Source: Spirosoma terrae (GTDB lineage Bacteria > Bacteroidota > Bacteroidia > Cytophagales > Spirosomataceae). Taken from it: a DNA stretch of 64,000 nucleotides. A program made the position numbers and the translations under genes. This document shows positions 1 through 8,890 of the stretch, in pieces; position 1 is the stretch's first letter; each line of letters starts with the position of its first letter. The DNA is taken from contig NZ_JAAFZH010000003.1 of the NCBI RefSeq assembly GCF_010435915.1, positions 496,001 to 560,000 of the forward strand, written 5' to 3'. The notes below the pieces were generated by a model. It searched no databases. It was not told the origin of the DNA and was given only the letters and a program-made list of their open reading frames with translations.

Positions 1-1
1 A

Positions 2-1363
2 TTTGGGCAGGTCGCTGTTCTGGCCCGTTTGCTGGAGCCATCGGTCTTTGGCATCGTAAGCGTCAGTACGTTGATGATCGCTTTCTTCAACATCTTTGCC
101 AATCTGGGATTCTCGAATTCCATTATTTACAAGCAGGAAGAAGATCGGTTGGTACTATCAACCATCTATCTCTTAAATCTCGGGCTTGGTCTGGTTATCG
201 GTATTATTGTCTTTTTTAGCTGGCCGCTGGTGGTTGCCTACTACAAAGAACCTCGACTCGAAAACGTTATCAAGCTATCTTCACTCTACTTTATCATTGT
301 TTATATCGGGCAGATTTACCTGTTTTTGCTTCAGAAAGATTTACGGTTCAAAGCCGTAGCGAGTATCGATATCACCGGAACCATTGCCGGAACGGCCGTT
401 ACGATCCTACTGGCTTACAACGGCTTTGCTGAATTAGCCCTGATTTTGGGACAGTTAGCCCAGCAAACGGCTAAATCGGTTCTTCAGATGATATATGGTA
501 TTCGGTTGTTTTCTCCGCTTCTGAAATTCGATCTTAGCTTAATTAAAGACCATCTTCGGTTCGGGCTATACAATGTTGGCGATGGATTGGTGGGGTTTAT
601 TCAGGCCAATTCCGACAATATTCTGATTGGTGGTATGCTGGGAGTGAAGCAGTTGGGCTATTATACGCTGGCGTCACAATTGGCGGTTTTTCCGATCAAC
701 CGCCTGAGCCCCATTATATTGCAGGTGGCCTATCCAATTCTGGCGAAGTTTAAAGATGATACGGATGAGTTAAAAAAATCGTATCTGACCATTCTGGATT
801 TAATGAGTTTTATCAACCTGCCGTTGCTGGCCGGTTTGTTTATTACGGCCGATAGCGTAGTGCCGCTATTTTACGGACCAGGCTGGGAGCCCACCATTCT
901 GCTGATCCGAATTTTTGTATTCATTAGTATTTTTACCTACCTGAGTCATCCGTTGTTTACGCTGGCTTTTTCGAAAGGAAAACCCAAATTGCTGTTTTAT
1001 CTGAACGTAATAACCCTGGTAGTAAAAATTCCGCTTATCTACATTTTTGGCAACTATTGGGGAGTAACGGGTATTGCCTACGCGTTTCTGATTGCTACGG
1101 CGGTGAATCTGATCATCAATTTCCGGATGGTTCATTTGCTGGTAGGATCATTCCTGGCTGACTTTGGCCGGAATATTGCCAAACCGGTCGTATTTTGTCT
1201 GGTCATGGTAGGGGCCATCGCCCTCTATAAATCGTTTGCCGACTCCGTAAATGTAGTCAATACGGCGGTCGAAATAATTCTGGGCGGGATACTGTTTATT
1301 GGCCTGACGCTACGTTTTAAAATTCCATTGGCGGAGTTGAAAACATTTGGCAAAAACGTCTGA
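2..1363 (+). CDS. Polysaccharide flippase (Wzx/MOP superfamily), 5' end outside window
   Basis: Integral membrane protein expected to flip lipid-linked oligosaccharide units across the inner membrane for surface polysaccharide assembly. The frame is already open at base 2, and the residues upstream of the first usable start (TTG at 29) read FGQVAVLARLLEPSVFG, which matches the N-terminal ARxLxPxxFG signature of WzxC/PST-type flippases, so the gene is cut by the window edge and only its first few dozen residues are missing. The rest is a succession of hydrophobic helices separated by short polar loops, as in the family (about 12-14 helices). It is followed after 2 bp by the next gene and heads a run of glycan genes. 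Family assignment is strong; the substrate is not visible from sequence. Confidence 0.85.
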   Translation, partial: FGQVAVLARLLEPSVFGIVSVSTLMIAFFNIFANLGFSNSIIYKQEEDRLVLSTIYLLNLGLGLVIGIIVFFSWPLVVAYYKEPRLENVIKLSSLYFIIVYIGQIYLFLLQKDLRFKAVASIDITGTIAGTAVTILLAYNGFAELALILGQLAQQTAKSVLQMIYGIRLFSPLLKFDLSLIKDHLRFGLYNVGDGLVGFIQANSDNILIGGMLGVKQLGYYTLASQLAVFPINRLSPIILQVAYPILAKFKDDTDELKKSYLTILDLMSFINLPLLAGLFITADSVVPLFYGPGWEPTILLIRIFVFISIFTYLSHPLFTLAFSKGKPKLLFYLNVITLVVKIPLIYIFGNYWGVTGIAYAFLIATAVNLIINFRMVHLLVGSFLADFGRNIAKPVVFCLVMVGAIALYKSFADSVNVVNTAVEIILGGILFIGLTLRFKIPLAELKTFGKNV

Positions 1364-1365
1364 TT

Positions 1366-2331
1366 ATGAGTTTGATACAGCAATTGGTTCTGAAGTCTTT
1401 ATACGTAGTAGCCCGGCTGAAATACCCTAACCTCCGCAAAGATCTGCCATACTTTGTGCGCGATAATTATTACTGCAAGCTGGTTCAGGGGCGCTACGTT
1501 GTTCAGGATTATGTGCTGAAAAAACCGTATAAAGTAATTAGTTATCACGGGGAGTTTGATCAGGAGTTGCGCTACGTATTGCCGTTTGCCTACTGGCACC
1601 ACCTGAACGGTACGTTGCAAAAAACAATCGGCGCGAAGAATACCAGCGATTTTTACTTTTTCAGCTCTAATCACGAAGAGCGATTCGATAAACGCGTCTG
1701 GACCGAATCGTACGCGCATTACGATGTGCCGAACATGACCCATAGCAATTCCTACAGTTTTCGGAAGTGGGCTCCGGTGCCGTTCAAGGAACACTATCGG
1801 AATGAGGTATTCGTCTTCGATAAACCCATCTTGCTGATTGCCAATAAATACAATATTGAATGGGATCAGCCGCCCATCAACTTTCTGGATATTCCTACGC
1901 TCGAACAAATTATTCAGCAATACGGCGATAGATATCAGATTGTATACAATCGGCCGTTGCCAACGCAAATTGTTCAGGATAATAGCGAGACTCTGCAATT
2001 GAACGAGCACGAGTGGTTACGGAAGAACCACCCAGGTGTTATTCTGATGGATGATCTCTATCAGCAGTATTGCCCATCGCTGGTTCGGAATTACAACCAT
2101 CTTCAACTAATGGTCTACGCCAATTGCAATCATTTTATTTCGATGCATGGGGGCACGGCCGCATTAGCCAGCTGTTTCGGCGGCAACAACATTATTCTTT
2201 CTGATCCGAACTGGGGTATGGAGCATCATTTCAACGAATATGCTACCCTTTTTCCAAAATTATCGGGCGCAACAATCCTCCATGCCCGTAACCGAGCCGA
2301 AGTGTTAACTTATCTGGCCGACAAATACTAA
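1366..2331 (+). CDS. Unknown protein in glycan cluster, possibly GT61-like glycosyltransferase
   Basis: A 321-residue soluble protein that I do not recognise with certainty. It starts 2 bp after the flippase stop, so it is almost certainly co-transcribed and translationally coupled. There is no signal peptide or membrane helix. Near residues 255-280 it has a stretch reading HFISMHGGTAALASCFGG, which resembles the C-terminal HGAG-type nucleotide-sugar region of GT61/DUF563 glycosyltransferases, and it is followed by a hydrophobic strand. Sitting between a flippase and a fucosyltransferase, a glycosyltransferase or glycan-modifying role is reasonable, but this is inference from context and one weak motif. 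Confidence 0.7.
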   Translation: MSLIQQLVLKSLYVVARLKYPNLRKDLPYFVRDNYYCKLVQGRYVVQDYVLKKPYKVISYHGEFDQELRYVLPFAYWHHLNGTLQKTIGAKNTSDFYFFSSNHEERFDKRVWTESYAHYDVPNMTHSNSYSFRKWAPVPFKEHYRNEVFVFDKPILLIANKYNIEWDQPPINFLDIPTLEQIIQQYGDRYQIVYNRPLPTQIVQDNSETLQLNEHEWLRKNHPGVILMDDLYQQYCPSLVRNYNHLQLMVYANCNHFISMHGGTAALASCFGGNNIILSDPNWGMEHHFNEYATLFPKLSGATILHARNRAEVLTYLADKY

Positions 2332-2472
2332 TTTTTTCAATAAATAGGCTCTTATTTTGCTATTATTTAGTAGTTTCTACTAAGTATAAGTTAATTATTT
2401 TTTATTTTTGATTGTTGTAGTTACTATGATGGAGATCTGATAAATAGATTGATACTGAAAAGCAATGCCAAT

Positions 2473-3345
2473 ATGATTATTAGTAGGATAACCAGCGGCT
2501 TAGGCAACCAGCTTTTTCAGTATGCAGCCGCCCGACAGCTTTCGCTGAAGAACCATACTGAGTTGTATCTGGATCTTAGTTATTACCGCTATCAGTACGA
2601 AACAGACACACCAAGAGTCTTTAAACTTAGCCATTTTTCCATTCCGTATCGGGAGTTGCAGGACTCCTTTGTTCAGTATTTATCCAAGGCAACGAAACTA
2701 TTGCCTAACCGCAGTTTACCACCACTTTGCCTGTTTTTGAAGGAAAAGCATTTTCATGTTGATGAGAGTGTATTAACTGCTCGTGCCCGGTGTATTACGT
2801 TGGATGGCTTCTGGCAATCAGAGACTTATTTCTGTGGTAGCGCCGAAATCATTCGTCGGGAGTTAACGCTGAGTACTATACCAAGTCCAGAATTCAACGG
2901 CTATGCCGCGCAGATTGCTGGAACTCCCGTGCCTGTATCAATGCATGTTCGGCGGGGCGATTATGTGAATCACCCTGAGTTCAGTAAAACGTTCGGCTTT
3001 GTTGGCATTGACTATTACACCCAGGCGCTGGAGCAGCTACAGACTCAGGTCGATAATCCTACGCTTTTTGTATTCAGCGATGATAAGGAATGGGTCCGAC
3101 AGAACCTGGTTTTGCCAACCAATACTGTCTTCGTGGAAAATTCAGGACCCGATAGTGATGTCGCTGATTTGGTCTTGATGAGCCGATGTTACCACCACAT
3201 CATCGCGAACAGTTCATTTAGCTGGTGGGGTGCCTGGTTAAATCCGAGAGAAAACAAACTGGTTATAACGCCTAAACAGTGGTACAAAAAACAACCAACC
3301 TGGAATACGAAAGATTTACTACCCGCTGCCTGGCTGGCTATCTAA
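2473..3345 (+). CDS. Alpha-1,2-fucosyltransferase (GT11)
   Basis: Transfers L-fucose from GDP-fucose in alpha-1,2 linkage to a galactose-type acceptor in surface glycan. All three family blocks are present: GLGNQLFQYAAAR at about residues 10-22 (GDP binding), HVRRGDY near residue 158 (the HxRRxD donor-binding motif) and SSFSWWGAWL near residue 247. The ATG at 2473 puts the first block at the normal distance from the N-terminus; an upstream TTG at 2449 would add eight unconserved residues and is less likely. A 141-bp AT-rich gap (2332-2472) separates it from the previous gene and contains a TATTTTTG box at 2403-2410 that could be a -7 element, so it may have its own promoter. GDP-fucose synthesis genes are not in the window. 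Confidence 0.9.
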   Translation: MIISRITSGLGNQLFQYAAARQLSLKNHTELYLDLSYYRYQYETDTPRVFKLSHFSIPYRELQDSFVQYLSKATKLLPNRSLPPLCLFLKEKHFHVDESVLTARARCITLDGFWQSETYFCGSAEIIRRELTLSTIPSPEFNGYAAQIAGTPVPVSMHVRRGDYVNHPEFSKTFGFVGIDYYTQALEQLQTQVDNPTLFVFSDDKEWVRQNLVLPTNTVFVENSGPDSDVADLVLMSRCYHHIIANSSFSWWGAWLNPRENKLVITPKQWYKKQPTWNTKDLLPAAWLAI

Positions 3346-3387
3346 ACAACCATCAAACAAGAAGCACAGCCAAACCTCTGCCGTTCC

Positions 3388-4485
3388 ATGATTAAGGTAT
3401 TCATTGATCACCAGAAATTCAGTACGCAGAAATACGGAGGGATCAGCCGCTATTTCGCCAACATTATCCAGGGAATAAAGCACACGAGTGATATAACGTA
3501 TCAGCTGGGAGTGATGCACGCCAGAAATCACTATATCAAAAACGAACCGCTGCCCATGAAAGGGAAATTCTGCGATACGATTCTGAATCGGAATGAACGG
3601 TACGATTACAGACTTAATCAATTGTATTGCAAGCGGTTGTTGGAGAAGTTAGATTTCGACGTATTCCATCCGACGTATTACGACCCTTATTTTATTAAGC
3701 CGTTGAAAAAACCGCTGGTTGTTACGGTTCATGACATGACCCATGAGCGGTTGCCGGAATACTTCTGGTCGCAGGACCCGCTTACGCAGCAGAAACGTAT
3801 CAATATTAATCGCGCCGATTGCATCATCACTATTTCGAATGCAACACGTAACGATTTGCTGGATTGCTTCAATGTTGACCCGGCAAAAGTGGTTATGATC
3901 TACCACGGTATCGACATCGATACACCGTTGCAGACGCAGCCGGTTGCCGATCTGCCGGAACAATACCTCCTGTATGTGGGCGACCGGAGTGGCTACAAGA
4001 ATTTCTATTTGTTCATGAATGCTGTTCAGAAAATTGCTGCCAGGCGACCTGATCTGCACGTTATTCTGACGGGGGGCGGCAAGCTGGAAGTGGCCGACCG
4101 GGAGTTCATTCACCGGCTCGGACTGACGGAGCGGGTGCGCCATATCAACGCTACCGACGAACAGCTGAACTACTTGTATCAGAACGCCCAGCTGTTTGTG
4201 TATCCGTCTTTGTACGAGGGCTTTGGCTTGCCGATTCTGGAAGCGTTCAAGGCCAATTGCCCTATCCTGCTGAGTGATACCGATTGTTTTCGGGAGGTCG
4301 CTACCGATGCGGCTGTCTACTTCAAACCCACCGATGTTGACGATCTGATCGATAAGCTGGAATCAACACTCGACAATCCGACGCTTAAGACGCAGCTGGT
4401 AGCCAATGGGACCAGACGACTGGCGGATTTTCCGCTTCAGAAATCGATTGATCAGACACTGGATGTCTATAAAGCTATGGCCTGA
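3388..4485 (+). CDS. Glycosyltransferase family 4 (group 1)
   Basis: Retaining GT-B glycosyltransferase of 365 residues, cytoplasmic face, predicted to add a sugar to the lipid-linked glycan. The N-terminus carries the KYGGISRYF acceptor-loop signature typical of GT4 enzymes. The C-terminal half has the donor-binding E-x7-E motif, YEGFGLPILE at residues 277-286 with E278 and E286, followed by a REVATDAAVYF segment that is standard in mannosyl/rhamnosyl-type GT4 proteins. It lies 42 bp after the fucosyltransferase and 24 bp before the acyltransferase fusion, in the same direction. The donor sugar cannot be read from the sequence. Confidence 0.9.
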   Translation: MIKVFIDHQKFSTQKYGGISRYFANIIQGIKHTSDITYQLGVMHARNHYIKNEPLPMKGKFCDTILNRNERYDYRLNQLYCKRLLEKLDFDVFHPTYYDPYFIKPLKKPLVVTVHDMTHERLPEYFWSQDPLTQQKRININRADCIITISNATRNDLLDCFNVDPAKVVMIYHGIDIDTPLQTQPVADLPEQYLLYVGDRSGYKNFYLFMNAVQKIAARRPDLHVILTGGGKLEVADREFIHRLGLTERVRHINATDEQLNYLYQNAQLFVYPSLYEGFGLPILEAFKANCPILLSDTDCFREVATDAAVYFKPTDVDDLIDKLESTLDNPTLKTQLVANGTRRLADFPLQKSIDQTLDVYKAMA

Positions 4486-4509
4486 ACGGGCTAGTTAACG
4501 ATCGTTGCT

Positions 4510-6459
4510 ATGAGATTTCGAGCGGTTGATTCATTTCGGGGGATGGCGGCCATCATGGTAATCCTGTTCCATTTGCAGCATCTGGATTTGCTGGCGGGTA
4601 ATGCCTTTGTGAGCAAGAGCGATATTTTCGTTGATTTCTTTTTTGTGCTGTCTGGATTTGTAATGACGCACAGCAACTATAAAAAAATCAACGCGTTAAG
4701 CGACGTTAAGCCGTTTGTGATCAGGCGGTTCAAACGGCTATACCCGCTTCATTTGTTTACGTTGATACTGGTTTTGCTGTTTGAAATTTTCCGGTACGTA
4801 GTGGATCACTACGTTGTTCATCTCTCGAACCCGGTCTTTGCGCCGAACAAGTCGTGGCCAGCCTTTATCAGCAACCTGACCCTAACGCAGTCGTTGGGAC
4901 TATTTAATGAAGTTACCTGGAACGGGCCCAGCTGGAGCATTAGCGTCGAATTTTATACGTACATCGTCTGGGCGCTCGCTCTGGTTTTGTTTCGCAAAAA
5001 TCTGCTGGCGATGTGTACGGTTAGCTTCGCTCTATTAGCCTGGTTTATTGGTAGCCATCACGGCAATATTATTTATACCTATGATTATGGCCTCTTCCGG
5101 TGTTTGTACAGTTTTCTGATCGGGATGCTGGCTTATAAGCTAAATCGGCAGTTGCCGTTACAGTTACCGAAATGGCAATTTTCGGTATTGGAAGTAGGGC
5201 TCTTTGGCCTGACTATTTTTCTGGTTAGCTCATTTACGCATGCCGAAAGCTGGCTGATGCCGTTTCTGTTTGCGGTCGTAATTATCGTTTTTTCGCGCGA
5301 AGCTGGCGTCTTTTCGACGCTGCTGGCCTCCGACCGACTGGAATTTCTAGGGCGATTGTCGTACTCCTACTACCTGAATCATACAGTCGTTCTGGCAGCT
5401 TTAGATCTGCTGCTTTTTAAGCTTGTCAAATTACCGTATTCAACCGTCGGAGAACTGACGTTTGTGGTTGTCTGCCTGCTCTGTACGCATCTGCTTTCTG
5501 TCTTTACGTATCGCTATGTTGAACTGTTTCTCCAGCAAAATCTACCTGTCAGGCCGGTTGATTCTCGTCTGGCTCCGGCCCTTATCACTGAAAAATCTAT
5601 GAATCTCTTCAAAGCACCAGACTGGGTTAACCAGATCTCATTCCCATACAATTCGTTTGATGATATTCCGCAATCGGTATTCGACGCAATTAACCGCGAT
5701 CTGGACCGATACGATCACTCCAAGCCTGAAGTAAGCGTCGTGATTCCGGCCTGGAATGAAGAAGTGAACGTATTGCGAAGTATTGCGTCGCTGGCCAAAC
5801 TAAAAACCGACATTCCGTTTGAAATTCTGGTTGTTAATAACAACTCGACTGACCAGACCCAGAAAACGCTGGACAAACTTCATGTACGGTCTGTTTTTCA
5901 GCCAATTCAGGGGTGGGGGCCTGCTCGTCAGAAAGGATTGGAGGAGGCCCGAGGGAACTATATTCTGACGGCTGACGCCGACAGTCTATATCCCGTAGAC
6001 TGGATGAATGAAATGATGACTGTGTTACGTCAACCCGGTGTGGTTTGCGTGTATGGTCGTTATTCGTTTATTCCATCACCTGGGTTTTCGCGTTGGAAAT
6101 TAACGGTTCTCGAAACGCTCAAAGATGCAATTGCCGAAGTTCGGCACATGAAACGGCCACACCTGAATGCTTATGGTATAAGCATTGGATACCTGAGGGA
6201 ATCGGCTCTTCAGATTGGGTACGTAATGCATAAGATTCGGGGTGAAGATGGGCGTATGTGCTTCGATCTGATGAAGTACGGAGCGGTTAAACAAGTGAAA
6301 GCATCGAATGCCCGCGCCTGGACCGGAACCCGTACGCTTGAGAAAGATGGTAGTTTTTCGAAAACGCTGTTCTCGAAAATCGGTATCGAGCTACGTCGTC
6401 TGAGCAGTATGTTTGTTGAGCAGCCACCCCACGATACCAAAACATCGTTAAACTCCTGA
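4510..6459 (+). CDS. Acyltransferase-3 / GT2 glycosyltransferase fusion
   Basis: A 649-residue protein joining two enzymes. Residues 1 to about 345 form an integral membrane acyltransferase-3 (OafA/NodX type) domain: it opens with RFRAVDSFRGMAAIMVI and a histidine-bearing LFHLQHL segment near residue 20, followed by about ten helices including FFVLSGFVM. From about residue 405 there is a cytosolic GT2 domain: VSVVIPAWNEE at 408, NNNSTD, and a metal-binding TADAD at 487-491. No stop or frameshift separates them. A methionine at residue 364 (ATG at 5599) could be a relic of a separate GT2 gene or an internal start. The chain probably O-acetylates (or otherwise acylates) and glycosylates the same glycan; this pairing is inferred from the fusion. 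Confidence 0.85.
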   Translation: MRFRAVDSFRGMAAIMVILFHLQHLDLLAGNAFVSKSDIFVDFFFVLSGFVMTHSNYKKINALSDVKPFVIRRFKRLYPLHLFTLILVLLFEIFRYVVDHYVVHLSNPVFAPNKSWPAFISNLTLTQSLGLFNEVTWNGPSWSISVEFYTYIVWALALVLFRKNLLAMCTVSFALLAWFIGSHHGNIIYTYDYGLFRCLYSFLIGMLAYKLNRQLPLQLPKWQFSVLEVGLFGLTIFLVSSFTHAESWLMPFLFAVVIIVFSREAGVFSTLLASDRLEFLGRLSYSYYLNHTVVLAALDLLLFKLVKLPYSTVGELTFVVVCLLCTHLLSVFTYRYVELFLQQNLPVRPVDSRLAPALITEKSMNLFKAPDWVNQISFPYNSFDDIPQSVFDAINRDLDRYDHSKPEVSVVIPAWNEEVNVLRSIASLAKLKTDIPFEILVVNNNSTDQTQKTLDKLHVRSVFQPIQGWGPARQKGLEEARGNYILTADADSLYPVDWMNEMMTVLRQPGVVCVYGRYSFIPSPGFSRWKLTVLETLKDAIAEVRHMKRPHLNAYGISIGYLRESALQIGYVMHKIRGEDGRMCFDLMKYGAVKQVKASNARAWTGTRTLEKDGSFSKTLFSKIGIELRRLSSMFVEQPPHDTKTSLNS

Positions 6460-6466
6460 ACCGTCT

Positions 6467-7987
6467 GTGTTGCCTCGTTTTTGCCTAGTATTCATTGCGA
6501 GCCACGCTACGTTGTCGGCGAAAACAAGCGCTATTGCTGGGCTTCTGCTCCTGATGGCAACTACTGTTACGTGGGGGCAGTGTAGCCCCGGCTCCATCAT
6601 CTGCGAAACATTTGGAGCCGGACCAAAGGGGGCATTACCACAGGGGCAAACTAACTTTTCGTATCGGGCTATTGCCTGCCCTAACGATGGGGAATACAAC
6701 GTAATGGATACGGTATCGGCACGTTGCCACGGAGAGGCCTGGCTCTACGTAGCAGAGGATCATACGCCCGGCGATGTACGGGGGAATATGTTTGTGGTCA
6801 ATGCGTCTTATCAGCCCAGTGAGTTTTACAGCCAGCGGGCGTCGGGTTTGTGCCCTGGCGTTACGTATGAGTTTTCCTTGTGGGTGCTGAATATCAACAA
6901 AGTTATGGAACCCGGCCCCTGCGATGAATTCAGGTTACGGAATCCGATTATTGCCATGCGCGTAGAGCAGGCCGATGGTACGCTCATCCGGGAAGTTGTG
7001 CAGCCCGCCGTACCACGGACAACAACGCCTACCTGGGTTCAGTTGTCGATGCAGTTTGTGATTCAGAACAATACGAACGACGTAGTGGTGAAGCTCATCA
7101 ATCAGGGACTGGGTGGTTGCGGTAATGATCTGGCCATCGATGATATCGGTTTTCGACCGGTTCATCCGCAGCTTACGATTCAGTTTACGGGTTCATCCGC
7201 TACCGAAACAACCGTTTGTGCCGACACCCGATTAGCGCTGAGTGTTGGCGCAGCTGCTGGGTATCCTAATCCGGCCTATCTGTGGCAGCAAAGTATTGAT
7301 AATGAGAACTGGACCACGGCACCTGGTTCGGGTCAGGCGACGTATACCATTAATCCGGTGCTGGTGGGGCGGACGTATTATCGGTTGCGGAATGCCCAGC
7401 CAATCAATGCAGATGCTGTGGGACGATCACAATGCTCGACGGAATCGAATGTGCTGATTGTGAACGGCCGACCTGATGCTTCCTTTAGTCTGGGCGATGA
7501 TATACTGCTTTGCGAAGGCGAAACGGAGACGATTTCGGTACCAGGATCATTACCGTCGGGCACTACGTTTGTCTGGTCGGATCGGAGCACGAATCGTCAG
7601 TTAAGCATCAACTCACCCGGTATGTACTGGCTGGAAACCGACTTGAACGGCTGTATGTACCGTGATTCGGTAGAGGTCGTTTCACAGAACTGTCATATCG
7701 ACGATGTATATATACCGGATGCCTTTTCGCCTAACAACGATTTAGTTAACGACCAATTAGTGGTCAGGCACGCAGGTACGTTTACGAGCTATTCCTTTCG
7801 GGTCTATGATCGCTGGGGGAACGTACTATTTTCTACCCGACAGGCCGGTCAGTACTGGGATGGTACGTATAAAAACCAGCAATGCCTGACGGGAGTATAT
7901 GCCTGGACTATTGACTATCGTGTTGTTGATCAGCTCAATCAGGAAAAACAGTATACGCGCAGTGGGCAGGTAATGCTGGTCCGCTAA
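6467..7987 (+). CDS. Secreted adhesin-like protein with CHU_C (type B T9SS) C-terminus
   Basis: Predicted extracellular or cell-surface protein of 506 residues. After a hydrophobic signal region (residues about 20-37, ending VTWGQ) comes a cysteine-containing beta-rich domain to about residue 230 with a DLAIDDIGF ending typical of secreted jelly-roll domains, then Ig-like segments, then the gliding-motility C-terminal domain: IPDAFSPNNDLVND, FRVYDRWGN, WDGTYKN and GVYAW between residues 420 and 490. That C-terminus is the type B signal for the type IX secretion system, which is known to anchor or release proteins at the outer membrane. No ATG fits the start; TTG at 6467 or TTG at 6515 would both keep the signal peptide. 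It begins 7 bp after the fusion gene, so it is probably in the same operon. Confidence 0.8.
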   Translation: MLPRFCLVFIASHATLSAKTSAIAGLLLLMATTVTWGQCSPGSIICETFGAGPKGALPQGQTNFSYRAIACPNDGEYNVMDTVSARCHGEAWLYVAEDHTPGDVRGNMFVVNASYQPSEFYSQRASGLCPGVTYEFSLWVLNINKVMEPGPCDEFRLRNPIIAMRVEQADGTLIREVVQPAVPRTTTPTWVQLSMQFVIQNNTNDVVVKLINQGLGGCGNDLAIDDIGFRPVHPQLTIQFTGSSATETTVCADTRLALSVGAAAGYPNPAYLWQQSIDNENWTTAPGSGQATYTINPVLVGRTYYRLRNAQPINADAVGRSQCSTESNVLIVNGRPDASFSLGDDILLCEGETETISVPGSLPSGTTFVWSDRSTNRQLSINSPGMYWLETDLNGCMYRDSVEVVSQNCHIDDVYIPDAFSPNNDLVNDQLVVRHAGTFTSYSFRVYDRWGNVLFSTRQAGQYWDGTYKNQQCLTGVYAWTIDYRVVDQLNQEKQYTRSGQVMLVR

Positions 7988-8025
7988 GAGCGCCTTAAGT
8001 CATAAGATTTCTAGTAGTCCAGTCA

Positions 8026-8799
8026 ATGAAAACGTATAATTTCCCGGACGTTACGTTATTAATCACTCACTATAACCGCAGCCATTCGCTGGAGAATTTG
8101 CTGGCGGTTTTTGAGCGGCTGAATTGTCAATTCGGCGATATTGTCGTGTCTGACGATGGGAGTAAAGCTGAACATAGTCAGCATCTGAAGGAGCTACAGA
8201 GCAACTATGGTTTTCGACTCATCACCACGCCCCACAACAAAGGGCTGGGCCATAATCTCAACAAAGGGCAGGATGCGGTTAAAACGCCGTATACGCTTTA
8301 TGTGCAGGAGGATTTTGAACCCGTGGCTGAGTTTCCGGAAACGTTTGCAGAGTCGCTGACCTTGTTTAAGGAACACCCTGAGTTCGATATTATTCGCTAT
8401 TATTCGTACATCCGATATCCGTATCTGAAGCCTTACAACGCCGATTTTTCGGAGATGTATATTCCGGCCTGGGCTCGTAAATACACCAAAGTGTATTACT
8501 ATAGCGATCATCCCCATCTTCGGCGGAGCAATTTTTTCGACAAGTTTGGCCGGTACGTGGAAGGAATCAAACCCGATAAAACCGAATACCGAATGTGCGT
8601 TTCGTTCATTCAGCACAAAGGACGCGGGCTTTTTTATACCAACTATCAGCAGCTTTTCAGACAGAAGAATACGCAGGAAGAACCCAGTACGTATAAGCAG
8701 TCCTTAGGCTCCCTAACGAAAAATCAGCTGTTGGTGATGCTACGTCACGTTTACCGAATGATCAAGTATAACTACGACATTCTGTTTATGCGTGTTTAA
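8026..8799 (+). CDS. Glycosyltransferase family 2
   Basis: A 257-residue GT-A fold glycosyltransferase. The N-terminus shows the nucleotide-binding order of GT2: LLITHYNRSHSLENLL, then DIVVSDDGS near residue 43, HNKGLGHNLNKG near 75 and YVQEDFEP near 93 in the place of the DxD motif (here acidic ED). No membrane helix. It is the last gene of the + strand glycan block, 38 bp after the CHU_C protein, and ends just before a strong bidirectional hairpin. Substrate unknown. Confidence 0.85.
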   Translation: MKTYNFPDVTLLITHYNRSHSLENLLAVFERLNCQFGDIVVSDDGSKAEHSQHLKELQSNYGFRLITTPHNKGLGHNLNKGQDAVKTPYTLYVQEDFEPVAEFPETFAESLTLFKEHPEFDIIRYYSYIRYPYLKPYNADFSEMYIPAWARKYTKVYYYSDHPHLRRSNFFDKFGRYVEGIKPDKTEYRMCVSFIQHKGRGLFYTNYQQLFRQKNTQEEPSTYKQSLGSLTKNQLLVMLRHVYRMIKYNYDILFMRV

Positions 8800-8840
8800 G
8801 GATCGGCCCGACCACGATGCAACCATAGATGAACAGACAA

Positions 8841-8874
8841 AAAAACTCCTCTGAAACGTTTCAGAGGAGTTTTT
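8841..8874. terminator. Perfect 17-bp hairpin between convergent genes
   Basis: The arms 8841-8857 (AAAAACTCCTCTGAAAC) and 8858-8874 are perfect reverse complements, giving a 34-bp palindrome with an A-run on one side and a T-run on the other. This is a Rho-independent terminator that works in both directions. It lies between the GT2 gene and the converging large hydrolase gene. Confidence 0.9.
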
Positions 8875-8890
8875 GTCCGTGTCGAACAAG

